This document shows, piece by piece, positions 53,943 to 62,539 of a stretch of DNA of 64,000 bases. The stretch is from Mucilaginibacter sp. PPCGB 2223 (lineage in GTDB: Bacteria; Bacteroidota; Bacteroidia; Sphingobacteriales; Sphingobacteriaceae). The stretch spans positions 372,001 to 436,000 of the forward strand of contig NZ_MDJS01000003.1 of assembly GCF_001705515.1 (NCBI RefSeq), read 5' to 3'. Every line of letters starts with the position of its first letter. Position 1 is the stretch's first letter. The notes under the pieces were generated by a model that was not told the DNA's origin, did no database searches, and saw only the letters and a program-made list of their open reading frames with translations. Made by a program: the position numbers and the translations under genes.

Positions 53943-55124
53943 TTACTTAAAGGCATCTTCGCCGGTAACATCCATACCGGTGATCAGCAGGTGAATATCG
54001 TGCGTGCCTTCATAAGTAATTACCGATTCGAGGTTCATCATATGCCGCATAATCGAGTACTCGCCTGTGATACCCATGCCGCCAAGCATCTGCCGCGCTT
54101 CGCGGGCAATATTGATAGCAATTTCGACACTGTTACGTTTAGCCATTGATATCTGCGCGGCTGTAGCCCGGTTCTCACTCTTTAAAACACCTAAACGCCA
54201 AACCAACAATTGTGCCTTGGTGATCTCGGTGATCATTTCGGCCAGTTTTTTTTGCTGCAACTGAAACCCAGCTATAGGTTTGCCAAATTGCACCCTTTGT
54301 TTAGAGTAGCGCAGCGCCGTATCGTAACAATCCATCGCCGCGCCTATGGCGCCCCAGGCGATACCGTAGCGCGCCTGGTTTAAGCATCCCAGCGGCCCTT
54401 TTAAACCAGATGCTCCGGGCAGCAGGTTCTCTTTGGGCACCTTAACGTTATCGAACACCAGTTCGCCGGTTGCCGATGCCCGCAACGACCATTTATTATG
54501 CGTTTCGGGTGTGCTGAAACCTTCCATGCCACGCTCTACGATAAGGCCATGGATTTTACCGGCTTCGCTTTTTGCCCAAACCACGGCAATGTCGGCAAAA
54601 GGTGCGTTCGATATCCACATCTTAGCGCCGTTCAGCAGGTAATGATCGCCTGCGTCCTTAAAGTTAGTGGTCATGCCGCCAGGGTTCGAGCCATGATCGG
54701 GCTCGGTTAAGCCAAAGCAGCCCATTAACTCGCCGGATGCCAGTTTAGGCAGGTATTTCTTTTTCTGCTCTTCGCTGCCGTATGCATATATCGGGTACAT
54801 CACCAGTGAGCCCTGAACCGATGCCGTCGACCGTATACCCGAATCGCCGCGCTCCAGTTCCTGCATCAGAATGCCGTAAGCTATATAATCCAAACCTGCG
54901 CCGCCGTACTCCTCCGGAATTGTGGGCCCGAAAGCGCCTATCCCGGCCAGGCCTTTGATTACTTGTTTGGGGAACTCAGCCCGTTGTGCATAGTCTTCAA
55001 TGATCGGGCTCAATTCTCTTTTTACCCAATCGCGGGCGCTCGCGCGGATCAGTTTATGCTCTTCGCTTAACAGTTCGTCTATCCAGTAATAATCGGGCGC
55101 TTCGTACATGTCGGTCTTAGCCAT
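53943..55124 (-). CDS. Acyl-CoA dehydrogenase, glutaryl-CoA dehydrogenase-like
   Basis: FAD enzyme oxidising acyl-CoA at C2-C3. From ATG 55124 the 393-residue product has N-terminal helices (EEHKLIRASARDWVKREL), CFGLTEPDHGSNPGGM near 140, the RYGIAWGAIGAAMDCYDTAL helix near 255, QMLGGMGITGEYSIMRHMMN, and the catalytic Glu in VITYEGTHDIHLL near 373, the position used by glutaryl-CoA dehydrogenase. The YEGTHDIHLL and GDSGIRSTASVQGSL stretches favour GCDH over short-chain enzymes. Substrate is inferred. Confidence 0.87.
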   Translation of the reverse strand: MAKTDMYEAPDYYWIDELLSEEHKLIRASARDWVKRELSPIIEDYAQRAEFPKQVIKGLAGIGAFGPTIPEEYGGAGLDYIAYGILMQELERGDSGIRSTASVQGSLVMYPIYAYGSEEQKKKYLPKLASGELMGCFGLTEPDHGSNPGGMTTNFKDAGDHYLLNGAKMWISNAPFADIAVVWAKSEAGKIHGLIVERGMEGFSTPETHNKWSLRASATGELVFDNVKVPKENLLPGASGLKGPLGCLNQARYGIAWGAIGAAMDCYDTALRYSKQRVQFGKPIAGFQLQQKKLAEMITEITKAQLLVWRLGVLKSENRATAAQISMAKRNSVEIAINIAREARQMLGGMGITGEYSIMRHMMNLESVITYEGTHDIHLLITGMDVTGEDAFK

Positions 55125-55284
55125 AACAGTATTTTGATGTGTGGCTAATTTCGGCAAATAAGGCGCATTTGGCAATAGCGTTTAAATGCACTAAAGTAAG
55201 AATGGGGTATTTTACGCGGAATTATTTGCCTGTAAATGGGTTGAAATTAAGGGCTGTTTTGGTCGCTTTAAAAATTATATGCAT

Positions 55285-55321
55285 AATTTTCTTATGTATA
55301 TAAGAAAATTTTATACCTTTG
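55285..55321 (+). promoter_or_regulatory. Operator and -7 element of the PadR operon
   Basis: AATTTTCTTAT (55285-55295) and ATAAGAAAATT (55300-55310) form a perfect 11-bp inverted repeat with a 4-nt spacer. TACCTTTG (55314-55321) matches TAnnTTTG. The ATG is at 55327, leaving almost no 5' leader. PadR dimers bind palindromes of this kind, so autoregulation is likely. Confidence 0.6.
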
Positions 55322-55326
55322 TTTCT

Positions 55327-55665
55327 ATGAGTACAAACCCTATGCTGAAAGGCACTATTCAGACGATCATCCTCAAATTGCTTGAAGATAACCGGCAGAT
55401 GTACGGTTACGAGATCACCCAAAAAGTGAAAGAGCTCACCGCCGGCGAGATCAAGCTTACCGAGGGTGCCCTTTACCCGGCTTTGCATAAGCTGGAAGCC
55501 GACGGCCTGCTCGAAACCAGTACCGAGATAGTGGACAACCGTGTGCGCAAATATTACCGCCTGACTGAAGAGGGCGGCCACGAAGTAACCAGCAAGGTAA
55601 ACGAAGCGGGGGCTTTTATTGAACAGTTGCAGGCATTATTAAGTTTAAAACCGGCTATTCGATGA
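55327..55665 (+). CDS. PadR-family transcriptional regulator
   Basis: The 112-residue protein has the PadR winged helix: LKGTIQTIILKLLEDNRQMYGYEI, then GEIKLTEGALYPALHKLEADGLL and the wing VRKYYRLTEEG. The start at ATG 55327 fits family length and promoter spacing. It overlaps the next gene by ATGA and belongs to a three-gene operon with two membrane proteins. It most likely represses this operon. Confidence 0.9.
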   Translation: MSTNPMLKGTIQTIILKLLEDNRQMYGYEITQKVKELTAGEIKLTEGALYPALHKLEADGLLETSTEIVDNRVRKYYRLTEEGGHEVTSKVNEAGAFIEQLQALLSLKPAIR

Positions 55666-56312
55666 ACCTGACCGACGAGCAAAAGCTGGATATACAGCAA
55701 AAGCTGAACTACGCCGTAAAATACCGCGAAACTTTCGACGAGGTGTACGATCACATTCTGCAAAGTATTGACTGCCTGCCCGGTACAGGTGTGTATACAG
55801 ATGAACTGTTCGGCCAGATCATCGAAACCGAATTCGGCGGGATTGAAAAACTGAAACAGATGGAGAAAGATAGCGCCGGCTATGCTTTTAAAGCGATGCA
55901 AAAAAAGCATGGGCAAAACATGGCTTATTTCTTCAGGTGGCCCACGCTTGTGTTTACCATTGCCCTAACGGTAGCAGGCTATATTATCGATAAAAACCCG
56001 GCCACGCACAAATCGCTCATGCTGGTTGCCATGGTAACCGGGGTATTGCCACTGTCATTGATCTTTCTAAAAAAAATGCGGGCGAAATATATAGGCTGGC
56101 ACACTGGTATTTATATAAAGCCTTCTGTAAAAGAGGGTTATATTTTTTCGGTATCGTCGCTATCGTGCAACGCAGTCAATATCCTTTCTTTCGTAACCCG
56201 CCATTTCGATTATTACGGCATCACAACTTTGCTTGTTTTTGTAGCTTACAGCATATTTGTTTTAAGCTTTTTTAAACTATACCGCCAGGAATACCAGATA
56301 CAGCTCATCTGA
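55662..56312 (+). CDS. PadR-associated membrane protein with N-terminal helical domain (HAAS-like)
   Basis: The 216-residue protein has a soluble helical N-terminus of about 80 residues (KLDIQQKLNYAVKYRETFDEVYDHILQSI; GQIIETEFGGIEKLKQ) and four membrane helices (FTIALTVAGYIID, SLMLVAMVTGVLPLSLIF, and two after 160). The layout resembles HAAS/DUF1700 proteins that accompany PadR regulators. It overlaps the PadR end by ATGA and its stop overlaps the next start by one base. Function is unproven. Confidence 0.65.
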   Translation: MNLTDEQKLDIQQKLNYAVKYRETFDEVYDHILQSIDCLPGTGVYTDELFGQIIETEFGGIEKLKQMEKDSAGYAFKAMQKKHGQNMAYFFRWPTLVFTIALTVAGYIIDKNPATHKSLMLVAMVTGVLPLSLIFLKKMRAKYIGWHTGIYIKPSVKEGYIFSVSSLSCNAVNILSFVTRHFDYYGITTLLVFVAYSIFVLSFFKLYRQEYQIQLI

Positions 56313-57013
56313 TGAAACTTACCGCCGGACAGATCGCCCATATCAAAGCCTTTATCTCCAAACGCGGCTTTACCTATCCCGATGTGCAATTGGAGATCAT
56401 CGATCACGTAGCCAGCAGGGTAGAGGAATTGATGACCGCCAATCCGGCTTTGAGTTTAGACGAAGCCATACAAATCACCCACGGCGAGTTCGGTGTAATG
56501 GGTTTTGGTGTTATTGAGGATGCCATCACGGCGGGTTTACAGAAAAGGTACCTCCGGTTGTTCGGCGCGGCTTTCGTATCCTATTTCAGGCTAAAATATA
56601 TACCCCTGATGGTGCTGTTTATTTGCCTGGTGTATATCCCTTTCGTAGCTGTAGCCAAACCCGAACTATTTTTTATCGCCGGCTTTATATTAGTTATCGC
56701 CGCGCTAATAGCTCTTAGATATACTGACTACAAAAAGTATAAACGCTATAACCAATTGCTCACCATGAAAATGGGTAACCTATACCTTATCTTTGCTATG
56801 CTAATCTTCCAGGTGTGGAATGTTTTCGGCGTCCAGATACGCATTTATGAGCATTTGAGCCTCAACCTGGTTGGCATAATTTATGGCTTACTGGTCGTCG
56901 TGGTTATTGTACTTTTTGTTACTATTAACACAGTGCGCAAAAAAGCATTACAAAGCTGCATCGAGCTCGACAAAAAATATCATTTGTTAGAACCGGTTAC
57001 GATTGCAGCGTAA
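56312..57013 (+). CDS. Second PadR-associated membrane protein, paralogous layout
   Basis: The 233-residue protein shares the N-terminal helical domain (AHIKAFISKRGFTYPDVQLEIIDHVASRVEEL; DEAIQITHGEFG) with its neighbour and has about four membrane helices (PLMVLFICLVYIPFV, LFFIAGFILVIAALIAL, LYLIFAMLIFQVW, LVVVVIVLFVTI). It starts in the stop codon of the previous gene (TGATG). The pair may form a heteromeric membrane complex controlled by PadR. Function unknown. Confidence 0.65.
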   Translation: MKLTAGQIAHIKAFISKRGFTYPDVQLEIIDHVASRVEELMTANPALSLDEAIQITHGEFGVMGFGVIEDAITAGLQKRYLRLFGAAFVSYFRLKYIPLMVLFICLVYIPFVAVAKPELFFIAGFILVIAALIALRYTDYKKYKRYNQLLTMKMGNLYLIFAMLIFQVWNVFGVQIRIYEHLSLNLVGIIYGLLVVVVIVLFVTINTVRKKALQSCIELDKKYHLLEPVTIAA

Positions 57014-57020
57014 ACAGGCT

Positions 57021-57049
57021 TTTGTTTGATGCCGATTATTGTAAATTTG
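57021..57049 (+). promoter_or_regulatory. Predicted pxp operon promoter
   Basis: TTTG at 57021-57024 and TAAATTTG at 57042-57049 are 17 nt apart and match the Bacteroidota consensus. The pxpB start at 57067 follows 17 nt later, which also supports the later start codon. Confidence 0.6.
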
Positions 57050-57066
57050 GCTATCAAACCCTGCCA

Positions 57067-57798
57067 ATGAGCACCATAGCCGAACAGCCTCAGTTTACCA
57101 TCTATCCCATCAGCGAAAAGGCGGTAACTGTTGAGTTCGGCAACAAAATCAGCCCCGATCTGCTTTACACCATCACCGCGTTTGGCAACCTGCTCAAAGA
57201 AAATCCCTTTGCGGGGATGACCGGCATGGTACCGGCTTACTGTACCCTAACGGTATTTTTCGATGCGTTGGCGGTAGCCAAAGCCGATATGCCCGGCAAT
57301 ACAGCCATCGAAAAAGTAAGCACTTATCTCGATGGCTTAAAGCAACACCCCGTCCAAACAACCATCCGCGAAAGCGATACCATTACCATCCCGGTTTGCT
57401 ACGGCGAAGACTTTGGCCCCGACCTGCAAGAGGTAGCCCGCATAAACGACCTGACGACCGACGAAGTGATCCGTCTGCACGGCTCGGTTACTTACCTGGT
57501 GCATATGATAGGCTTTATGCCCGGTTTTGCCTACCTCGGCGGTATGCCGCAAGCCATTATGGCTCCGCGAAAAGCAAAGCCGCGGGCAAATGTACCCGCC
57601 GGTGCGGTGGGGATTGCGGGTTTGCAAACGGGCATTTATCCTTTACTATCGCCCGGTGGCTGGCAGATCATCGGGCAAACGCCACTGAAAATGTTCGACG
57701 TAACAATTACCCAACCATCGCTGCTCAAAGCGGGCGACAGAGTACGATTCGAACCCATCAACCTGTCCGAATTCAAGAAGATCGCGAAAGCCAGATGA
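57067..57798 (+). CDS. pxpB: 5-oxoprolinase subunit B
   Basis: With PxpA and PxpC it converts 5-oxoproline to glutamate using ATP. From ATG 57067 the 243-residue product carries the AHS1/KipI domain: FTIYPISEKAVTVEFG, YGEDFGPDLQEVA, GSVTYLVHMIGFMPGFAYLGG, GAVGIAGLQTGIYPLLSPGGWQI. The start at 57022 is rejected because it lies upstream of the promoter. It overlaps pxpC by ATGA. In B. subtilis the KipI homolog also inhibits kinase KinA; there is no sign of that here. Confidence 0.92.
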   Translation: MSTIAEQPQFTIYPISEKAVTVEFGNKISPDLLYTITAFGNLLKENPFAGMTGMVPAYCTLTVFFDALAVAKADMPGNTAIEKVSTYLDGLKQHPVQTTIRESDTITIPVCYGEDFGPDLQEVARINDLTTDEVIRLHGSVTYLVHMIGFMPGFAYLGGMPQAIMAPRKAKPRANVPAGAVGIAGLQTGIYPLLSPGGWQIIGQTPLKMFDVTITQPSLLKAGDRVRFEPINLSEFKKIAKAR

Positions 57799-58784
57799 AG
57801 ATACAGATCACAAAACCCGGTTTGCTGAGCACCGTGCAGGATTTGGGCCGCCACGGCTACCAACACCTGGCAGTACCGGTTTCGGGCGCTATGGATACGC
57901 TTTCGGCGCGCACTGCCAACATGTGTGTAGGTAACGATGCCAACGATGCGGTAATCGAATTTACCTACGGCGATGCCGGGTTTAAAACAGAAACCGGCGC
58001 CTTGATAGCCGCATCGGGCTACGGGGCAAGGCTGAGCGTCGGTGCGCGGCCCATTCCGCTAAATAAACCTGTCTATTTACCTGCCGGCTTGAACGTGAGT
58101 CTGAACACTGTGAACCAGGGTTGTCGCACATATCTCTCCGTTGCCGGGGGCTGGGATGTACCCGAAGTTTTAGGCAGCCGGAGCACATTCCTGGCAGCAG
58201 GTTTCGGTGGTTTTGAAGGTCGTAAATTAGCTGCAAATGACGTTTTAAATAATACCGGCCAGCTATCCGCTACAGCGAAAAACATATTGGATGAGCTGAG
58301 CGGCGCAAATATCTGTTATCCTAAATGGAGCATCCCGCAAAGGGATTTACCAAAGATCAAAACTATCCGCGTTATCCCCGCAAGGGAATTCAACTGGTTC
58401 AATGGCTTATCAATCACCAATTTTTTGACCGAGCCTTATTCCCTGAGTCAGAAAAGTAACCGCATGGGTTATCAGTTAAACGGACCGTTAATGCAAAGGC
58501 TAAACCAGCAGGAACTGCTCTCCACAGCCGTAATACCCGGTACCATACAGGTTACTGGCGATGGTTCGCTGATTATGCTCATGGCCGATTGCCAGGTTAC
58601 CGGCGGCTACCCGCGGATAGCACAGGTTGCCCTGGCAGATATGCCCCTGTGCGCCCAGCTTAAGCCCGGCGACACTATCTATTTTAAAGAGATTAGCTGG
58701 AATGAAGCCGAAATGCTGTATATTGAACAGGAAAAGGATATACAGAAACTGGCCGCGAGTATTGGGCATAAGTATGCATTTTAA
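57795..58784 (+). CDS. pxpC: 5-oxoprolinase subunit C
   Basis: Biotin-dependent carboxylase-type (AHS2/KipA-like) partner of PxpB. The 329-residue product starts MKIQITKPGLLSTVQDLGRHGYQHLAV with the PSGAMD-like VSGAMDTLSAR, and has IEFTYGDAGF, CRTYLSVAGGWDVPEVLGSRST and the C-terminal GGYPRIAQVALADMPLCAQLKPGD. Starts in the pxpB stop codon and is followed by pxpA after 7 nt. Confidence 0.92.
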   Translation: MKIQITKPGLLSTVQDLGRHGYQHLAVPVSGAMDTLSARTANMCVGNDANDAVIEFTYGDAGFKTETGALIAASGYGARLSVGARPIPLNKPVYLPAGLNVSLNTVNQGCRTYLSVAGGWDVPEVLGSRSTFLAAGFGGFEGRKLAANDVLNNTGQLSATAKNILDELSGANICYPKWSIPQRDLPKIKTIRVIPAREFNWFNGLSITNFLTEPYSLSQKSNRMGYQLNGPLMQRLNQQELLSTAVIPGTIQVTGDGSLIMLMADCQVTGGYPRIAQVALADMPLCAQLKPGDTIYFKEISWNEAEMLYIEQEKDIQKLAASIGHKYAF

Positions 58785-58791
58785 ATAAAAT

Positions 58792-59553
58792 ATGGCTTTT
58801 ATAGATATCAATTGCGATATGGGCGAGGCATTTGGTAATTATCCGATGCCGAATGACATTGTTTTGCTCGATTATGTTTCATCGGCCAATATTGCCTGCG
58901 GTTACCATGCCGGCGATCCGCAGGTAATGCAGGATACCGTGAACGCCGCCATCAAAAAAGGTGTTGCCATAGGCGCGCACCCCGGCTTACCCGACCTGCA
59001 GGGTTTTGGTCGCCGCGAAATGAAGATATCACCCAACGAAGCCTACCAGATGACATTATATCAAATCGGCGCTTTATACGGTTTTGTAAAGGCCGCCCGG
59101 GGTAAATTGAACCATGTCAAACCACATGGAGCATTATACAATATGGCCGCTAAGGACCCTGCGCTGGCCCGGGCCATAGTAAACGCCGTACACGATTTCG
59201 ACCCTATGCTTATTTTATTCGCCCTTGCCGGAAGCGAGATGGTAACCGAAGCTAAAAATATAGGCTTGGCAACAGCATCCGAAGTATTTGCCGACCGTAC
59301 CTACCAGGATGATGGCTCGCTTACCCCGCGCATCCAAAGCAACGCCATGATCACCGACGATGAACAATCGCTCGGCCAGGTGTTGCTCATGGTGAAAAAC
59401 AAACAGGTTGTATCGGTCAATAAAAAAGTGATACCCCTGCAGGCGGATACCTTGTGCATACACGGCGACGGCGCACACGCTGTTGAGTTTGCCAAAACCA
59501 TCCACCAAACCCTGAAGGCAGAAGGCATCACCATCAAAGCTCCCACCCGCTGA
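58792..59553 (+). CDS. pxpA: 5-oxoprolinase subunit A (LamB/YcsF family)
   Basis: The 253-residue protein has [18 protein letters not shown] at the N-terminus, [15 protein letters not shown] near 42, [17 protein letters not shown] near 63, and [10 protein letters not shown] near 230, all signatures of the LamB/YcsF family. It is the catalytic ATPase-coupled ring-opening subunit with PxpBC. Its stop overlaps the transporter start by one base. Confidence 0.93.
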   Translation: MAFIDINCDMGEAFGNYPMPNDIVLLDYVSSANIACGYHAGDPQVMQDTVNAAIKKGVAIGAHPGLPDLQGFGRREMKISPNEAYQMTLYQIGALYGFVKAARGKLNHVKPHGALYNMAAKDPALARAIVNAVHDFDPMLILFALAGSEMVTEAKNIGLATASEVFADRTYQDDGSLTPRIQSNAMITDDEQSLGQVLLMVKNKQVVSVNKKVIPLQADTLCIHGDGAHAVEFAKTIHQTLKAEGITIKAPTR

Positions 59554-60740
59554 TGCAGAAAAAACTAAATTGGAGCATTTTACTGGGCGCCGCCTTTTTG
59601 ATGGCGTCGTCGGCCATTGGTCCGGGTTTTTTAACGCAAACGGCTGTTTTTACCCAACAACTCGGCGCAAGCTTTGCTTTTGTTATTTTGCTTTCGGTAT
59701 TGCTCGATGCCATTGCCCAGTTAAACGTATGGCGTATTATTGCCGTTGCCGATAAACCCGCGCAGGATATTGCCAACCAGGTGATGCCGGGCCTTGGTTA
59801 TTTTATTTCGTTCCTGGTGTTTTTGGGCGGCATGGCTTTTAACATCGGCAATATTGCCGGTGCAGGGCTGGGCCTCAATGTATTGTTTGGCATAAGCGTG
59901 TGGCAGGGTGCTATCATCAGCGCTGTTTTAGCCATCGGCATTTTTATTTACAAAGAAGCCGGTAAGGCCATGGATGCCTTTGCCAAAACCATGGGCATGC
60001 TCAAAATTTTGCTGGCCCTGTATATTGCATGGATCAGTAAACCACCCTTAGCTGAAGCGGCCCTGCGGGCGGTTAACCCAACGCAATTTAGCTTTACAGC
60101 AGTATTGACCATTGTTGGCGGTACCGTTGGCGGTTATATTATGTTTGCCGGCGCACACCGTCTGCTCGATGCCCGCCAAACCGGCAAGGAAAATCTGCCG
60201 GCCATCAGCAAAGGTGCTTTGAGCGCTATTGGCCTGGCCTCGCTCATGCGTTTGTTGCTGTTTATAGCAGCTTTAGGCGTGGTAAGTGCAGGCAATAAGC
60301 TCGATCCTGCTAACCCGGCTGCCTCGGTATTCAGGTTAGCCAGCGGTATGGCGGGTTACAAATTATTTGGCGTAGTGATGTTTTCGGCGGGCATATCTTC
60401 GGTTGTCGGGTCGGCGTATACTTCCGTATCGTTTATCAAAACCTTTCACCCGCGTATCCTCAAATTTAACCGGCAGGTTATTATCGGCTTTATCAGCGTA
60501 TCGTGTATTATTTTTCTGATCGTAGGCAAACCGGTAAAAACACTGCTTACAGTTGGCGCCATCAACGGTTTTATTTTGCCGCTTTCGCTCGGCGTAATGC
60601 TCATCGCGGCATACCGCTCAAAAATTGTAGCCGGTTATAAGCAACCACTTTGGCTAACCGTATTGGGTGTTATAGTGGTTGCCGCCATGACCTGGATGAG
60701 CGCCGGCGCCATTTTGCAAATGCTGAGCGGGGGGAAATAA
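59553..60740 (+). CDS. NRAMP-family transporter of the pxp operon (YcsG-like)
   Basis: The 395-residue protein has about 11 membrane helices and NRAMP features: SSAIGPGFLTQT near 20 (the DPGN-type motif region, altered) and GGMAFNIGNIAGAG. In B. subtilis ycsG, a relative, lies in the same ycsFG-kipIA operon. The usual metal-binding DPGN is not intact, so the substrate may be 5-oxoproline or another organic compound rather than Mn. That is inference. Confidence 0.82.
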   Translation: MQKKLNWSILLGAAFLMASSAIGPGFLTQTAVFTQQLGASFAFVILLSVLLDAIAQLNVWRIIAVADKPAQDIANQVMPGLGYFISFLVFLGGMAFNIGNIAGAGLGLNVLFGISVWQGAIISAVLAIGIFIYKEAGKAMDAFAKTMGMLKILLALYIAWISKPPLAEAALRAVNPTQFSFTAVLTIVGGTVGGYIMFAGAHRLLDARQTGKENLPAISKGALSAIGLASLMRLLLFIAALGVVSAGNKLDPANPAASVFRLASGMAGYKLFGVVMFSAGISSVVGSAYTSVSFIKTFHPRILKFNRQVIIGFISVSCIIFLIVGKPVKTLLTVGAINGFILPLSLGVMLIAAYRSKIVAGYKQPLWLTVLGVIVVAAMTWMSAGAILQMLSGGK

Positions 60741-61166
60741 CTAAGTATTTAAGGTCAATACGCCTTCCCCGTAATCTATCACCGCGCGGTATCTCATCAA
60801 AATATCGCCGCCTAAAACGCCTAACACCAGCGGCTTTCCTAACTGGCTGTAAGCATTGTTAATGGTCGACAGGTCCAGCACGGCTACTTCCGCGTCGGGC
60901 ATCCGAAACCCGCCGACATACAATTCGTCGAGCGTTAGCCTGAACGATGCCATTGTGCTGGTGCCCAACCCGGTCGACAGTTTGTCGGTCTCCATCAAAA
61001 CGGCCGCGGCATTGGTTTCCAGTAGCATATTTTTATCAAAAGCCGTTTTCGAGGCGCCAGTATCCAGCACCACCAAAAACGGTTTGCCAAAAACAACAAC
61101 TTCCACCAAGGGGTGGAAGCCGTCGCCTTCAAGGTCTATAATTTGTAATGGGATGGATATTGTCAA
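60741..61166 (-). CDS. Retropepsin-like aspartyl protease family protein
   Basis: The 141-residue protein has the motif VVLDTGASKTAFDKNML near 32 (DTGA active site) and the ILGVLGGDILMRYRAVIDY end typical of single-domain retropepsin-like proteins. No signal peptide is seen; the start is a TTG because no ATG lies between an in-frame stop and the first conserved strand. It converges tail to tail with the transporter gene, the two stop codons abutting with no gap. Confidence 0.75.
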   Translation of the reverse strand: MTISIPLQIIDLEGDGFHPLVEVVVFGKPFLVVLDTGASKTAFDKNMLLETNAAAVLMETDKLSTGLGTSTMASFRLTLDELYVGGFRMPDAEVAVLDLSTINNAYSQLGKPLVLGVLGGDILMRYRAVIDYGEGVLTLNT

Positions 61167-61214
61167 GATTTTTAAATTATGGGTTTTGGGTCACTTTAAA
61201 TTTGATATTGATTT

Positions 61215-61343
61215 GGGCGTTGCCTGTGGCCCGCGCTTTCCCTGCCCGTCCGGCAGGCGGGCGCTCATACACCTGCAGGCCTTAGCCACAAGGCCGGTAT
61301 CCCTGCCTGCCGGCAGGCGGGCGGGCGCTGCAATCGCTAACGC
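61215..61343 (-). repeat. Dispersed GC-rich repeat, copy 4, with two nested palindromes
   Basis: On the minus strand it reads GCGTTAGCGATTGCAGCGCC ... GGCCACAGGCAACGCCC. Shared words include GGATACCGGCC, GTGGCTAAGGCCTGCAGGTG and TATGAGCG. Two GC-rich palindromes (CCTGCCGGCAGG-type, near 61243 and 61306) are inserted, one more than in copy 3. Confidence 0.75.
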
Positions 61344-61408
61344 AAAGAACCTTCATAACTTATTAACTTAATAACCTACTTGCCGCTGCTGTTGCTATCA
61401 CCTGGCCG

Positions 61409-61430
61409 TTGTTGGCTTTGTAGCCAACAA
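61409..61430 (-). terminator. Hairpin after mdh
   Basis: TTGTTGGCT (61409-61417) and AGCCAACAA (61422-61430) form a perfect 9-bp stem with a 4-nt loop, immediately after the mdh stop. No T run follows on the minus strand, so it may stabilise the 3' end rather than terminate. Confidence 0.45.
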
Positions 61431-61431
61431 C

Positions 61432-62370
61432 TTATATAAAATTCGAATCCTTCAGCACCTGGTTCATGTTTCTCACCGCATCGGCGCTCTTGTTGAACTC
61501 GGCCTGCTCGGCATCGCTCAGCTTAAAGTCCATAATTTTTTCCCATCCGTTTTTACCCAAAATAACCGGCACCACCAGCGAAATATCCTTCTGGCTGTAT
61601 TCGCCGTCCAACGCCACCCCGCAGGAGATCAGTTTTTTCTCATCGCGCACAATGCTCTCCACCATAGCAGCCGTACCCGCGCCCGGCGCGTACCATGCCG
61701 AAGTGCCGATCAGTTTAGTCAGCGTAGCGCCGCCAACCATCGTTGCTGCAACAATTTTATCCTGTTGTTCCTGGTTTAAAAGCTGCGTTACCGGGATACT
61801 ATTCCAGGTAGCATGTTTAATGAGCGGGATCATCGTCGTGTCGCCGTGGCCGCCTATCACAACCGCGTTCAGATCGGCAGGCGAGCAATCCAGTTCCTGG
61901 CTCAGGTAGTATTTAAAACGTGCCGAATCCAGCGCGCCGCCCATACCTATGATCTTGTTTTTAGGCAGGCCCGATGTTTTAAAAGTCAGGTAGTTCATGG
62001 TATCCATCGGGTTGGATACTACGATGATGATGGTATTTGGCGAGTATTTAACAATGTTTTCGGTCACACTTTTAACAATTCCGGCATTGGTGCCGATCAG
62101 TTCCTCACGGGTCATACCCGGTTTACGCGGCAGGCCCGAAGTAATGACTACTACTTCGCTATCCGCTGTAGCGGCATAATCGTTGGTAACGCCGGTAATC
62201 TTGGTGTCGAAACCCAGGTAAGAGGCGGTTTGCATCATATCGATAGCCTTGCCTTCGGCAAAACCTTCGCGGATGTCTAACAAGATCAATTCTTCGGCTA
62301 ATTCCCTGCGGGCAATGTTATCGGCACAAGTTGCGCCAACGGCACCGGCACCAATTACTGTTATTTTCAT
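61432..62370 (-). CDS. mdh: Malate dehydrogenase (LDH-like type)
   Basis: Reversible oxidation of malate to oxaloacetate with NAD. The 312-residue protein has GAGAVGATCADNIA near 7, the substrate-binding GLPRKPGMTREELI near 79, VSNPMDTMNYL near 118, and the catalytic His in VVIGGHGDTTMIPL near 173. The Arg-containing substrate loop and the LDH-like layout match bacterial Mdh of the TCA cycle. It lies between a repeat copy and the TamL-type gene. Confidence 0.94.
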   Translation of the reverse strand: MKITVIGAGAVGATCADNIARRELAEELILLDIREGFAEGKAIDMMQTASYLGFDTKITGVTNDYAATADSEVVVITSGLPRKPGMTREELIGTNAGIVKSVTENIVKYSPNTIIIVVSNPMDTMNYLTFKTSGLPKNKIIGMGGALDSARFKYYLSQELDCSPADLNAVVIGGHGDTTMIPLIKHATWNSIPVTQLLNQEQQDKIVAATMVGGATLTKLIGTSAWYAPGAGTAAMVESIVRDEKKLISCGVALDGEYSQKDISLVVPVILGKNGWEKIMDFKLSDAEQAEFNKSADAVRNMNQVLKDSNFI

Positions 62371-62539
62371 GAGACTTTATAATTTAGATGGTTATTGATT
62401 ACTGCCCTAAGGTAGTAAAAGGCAGTATTAAAAAAAATGATTTGCGCGAAGTTATTGTATGTATTTGATTACTTAATTTATTAGGTTAATTGTCGTGGCG
62501 GCAACTGGATAATCTAATAATAAACTATTCGCACACGAC

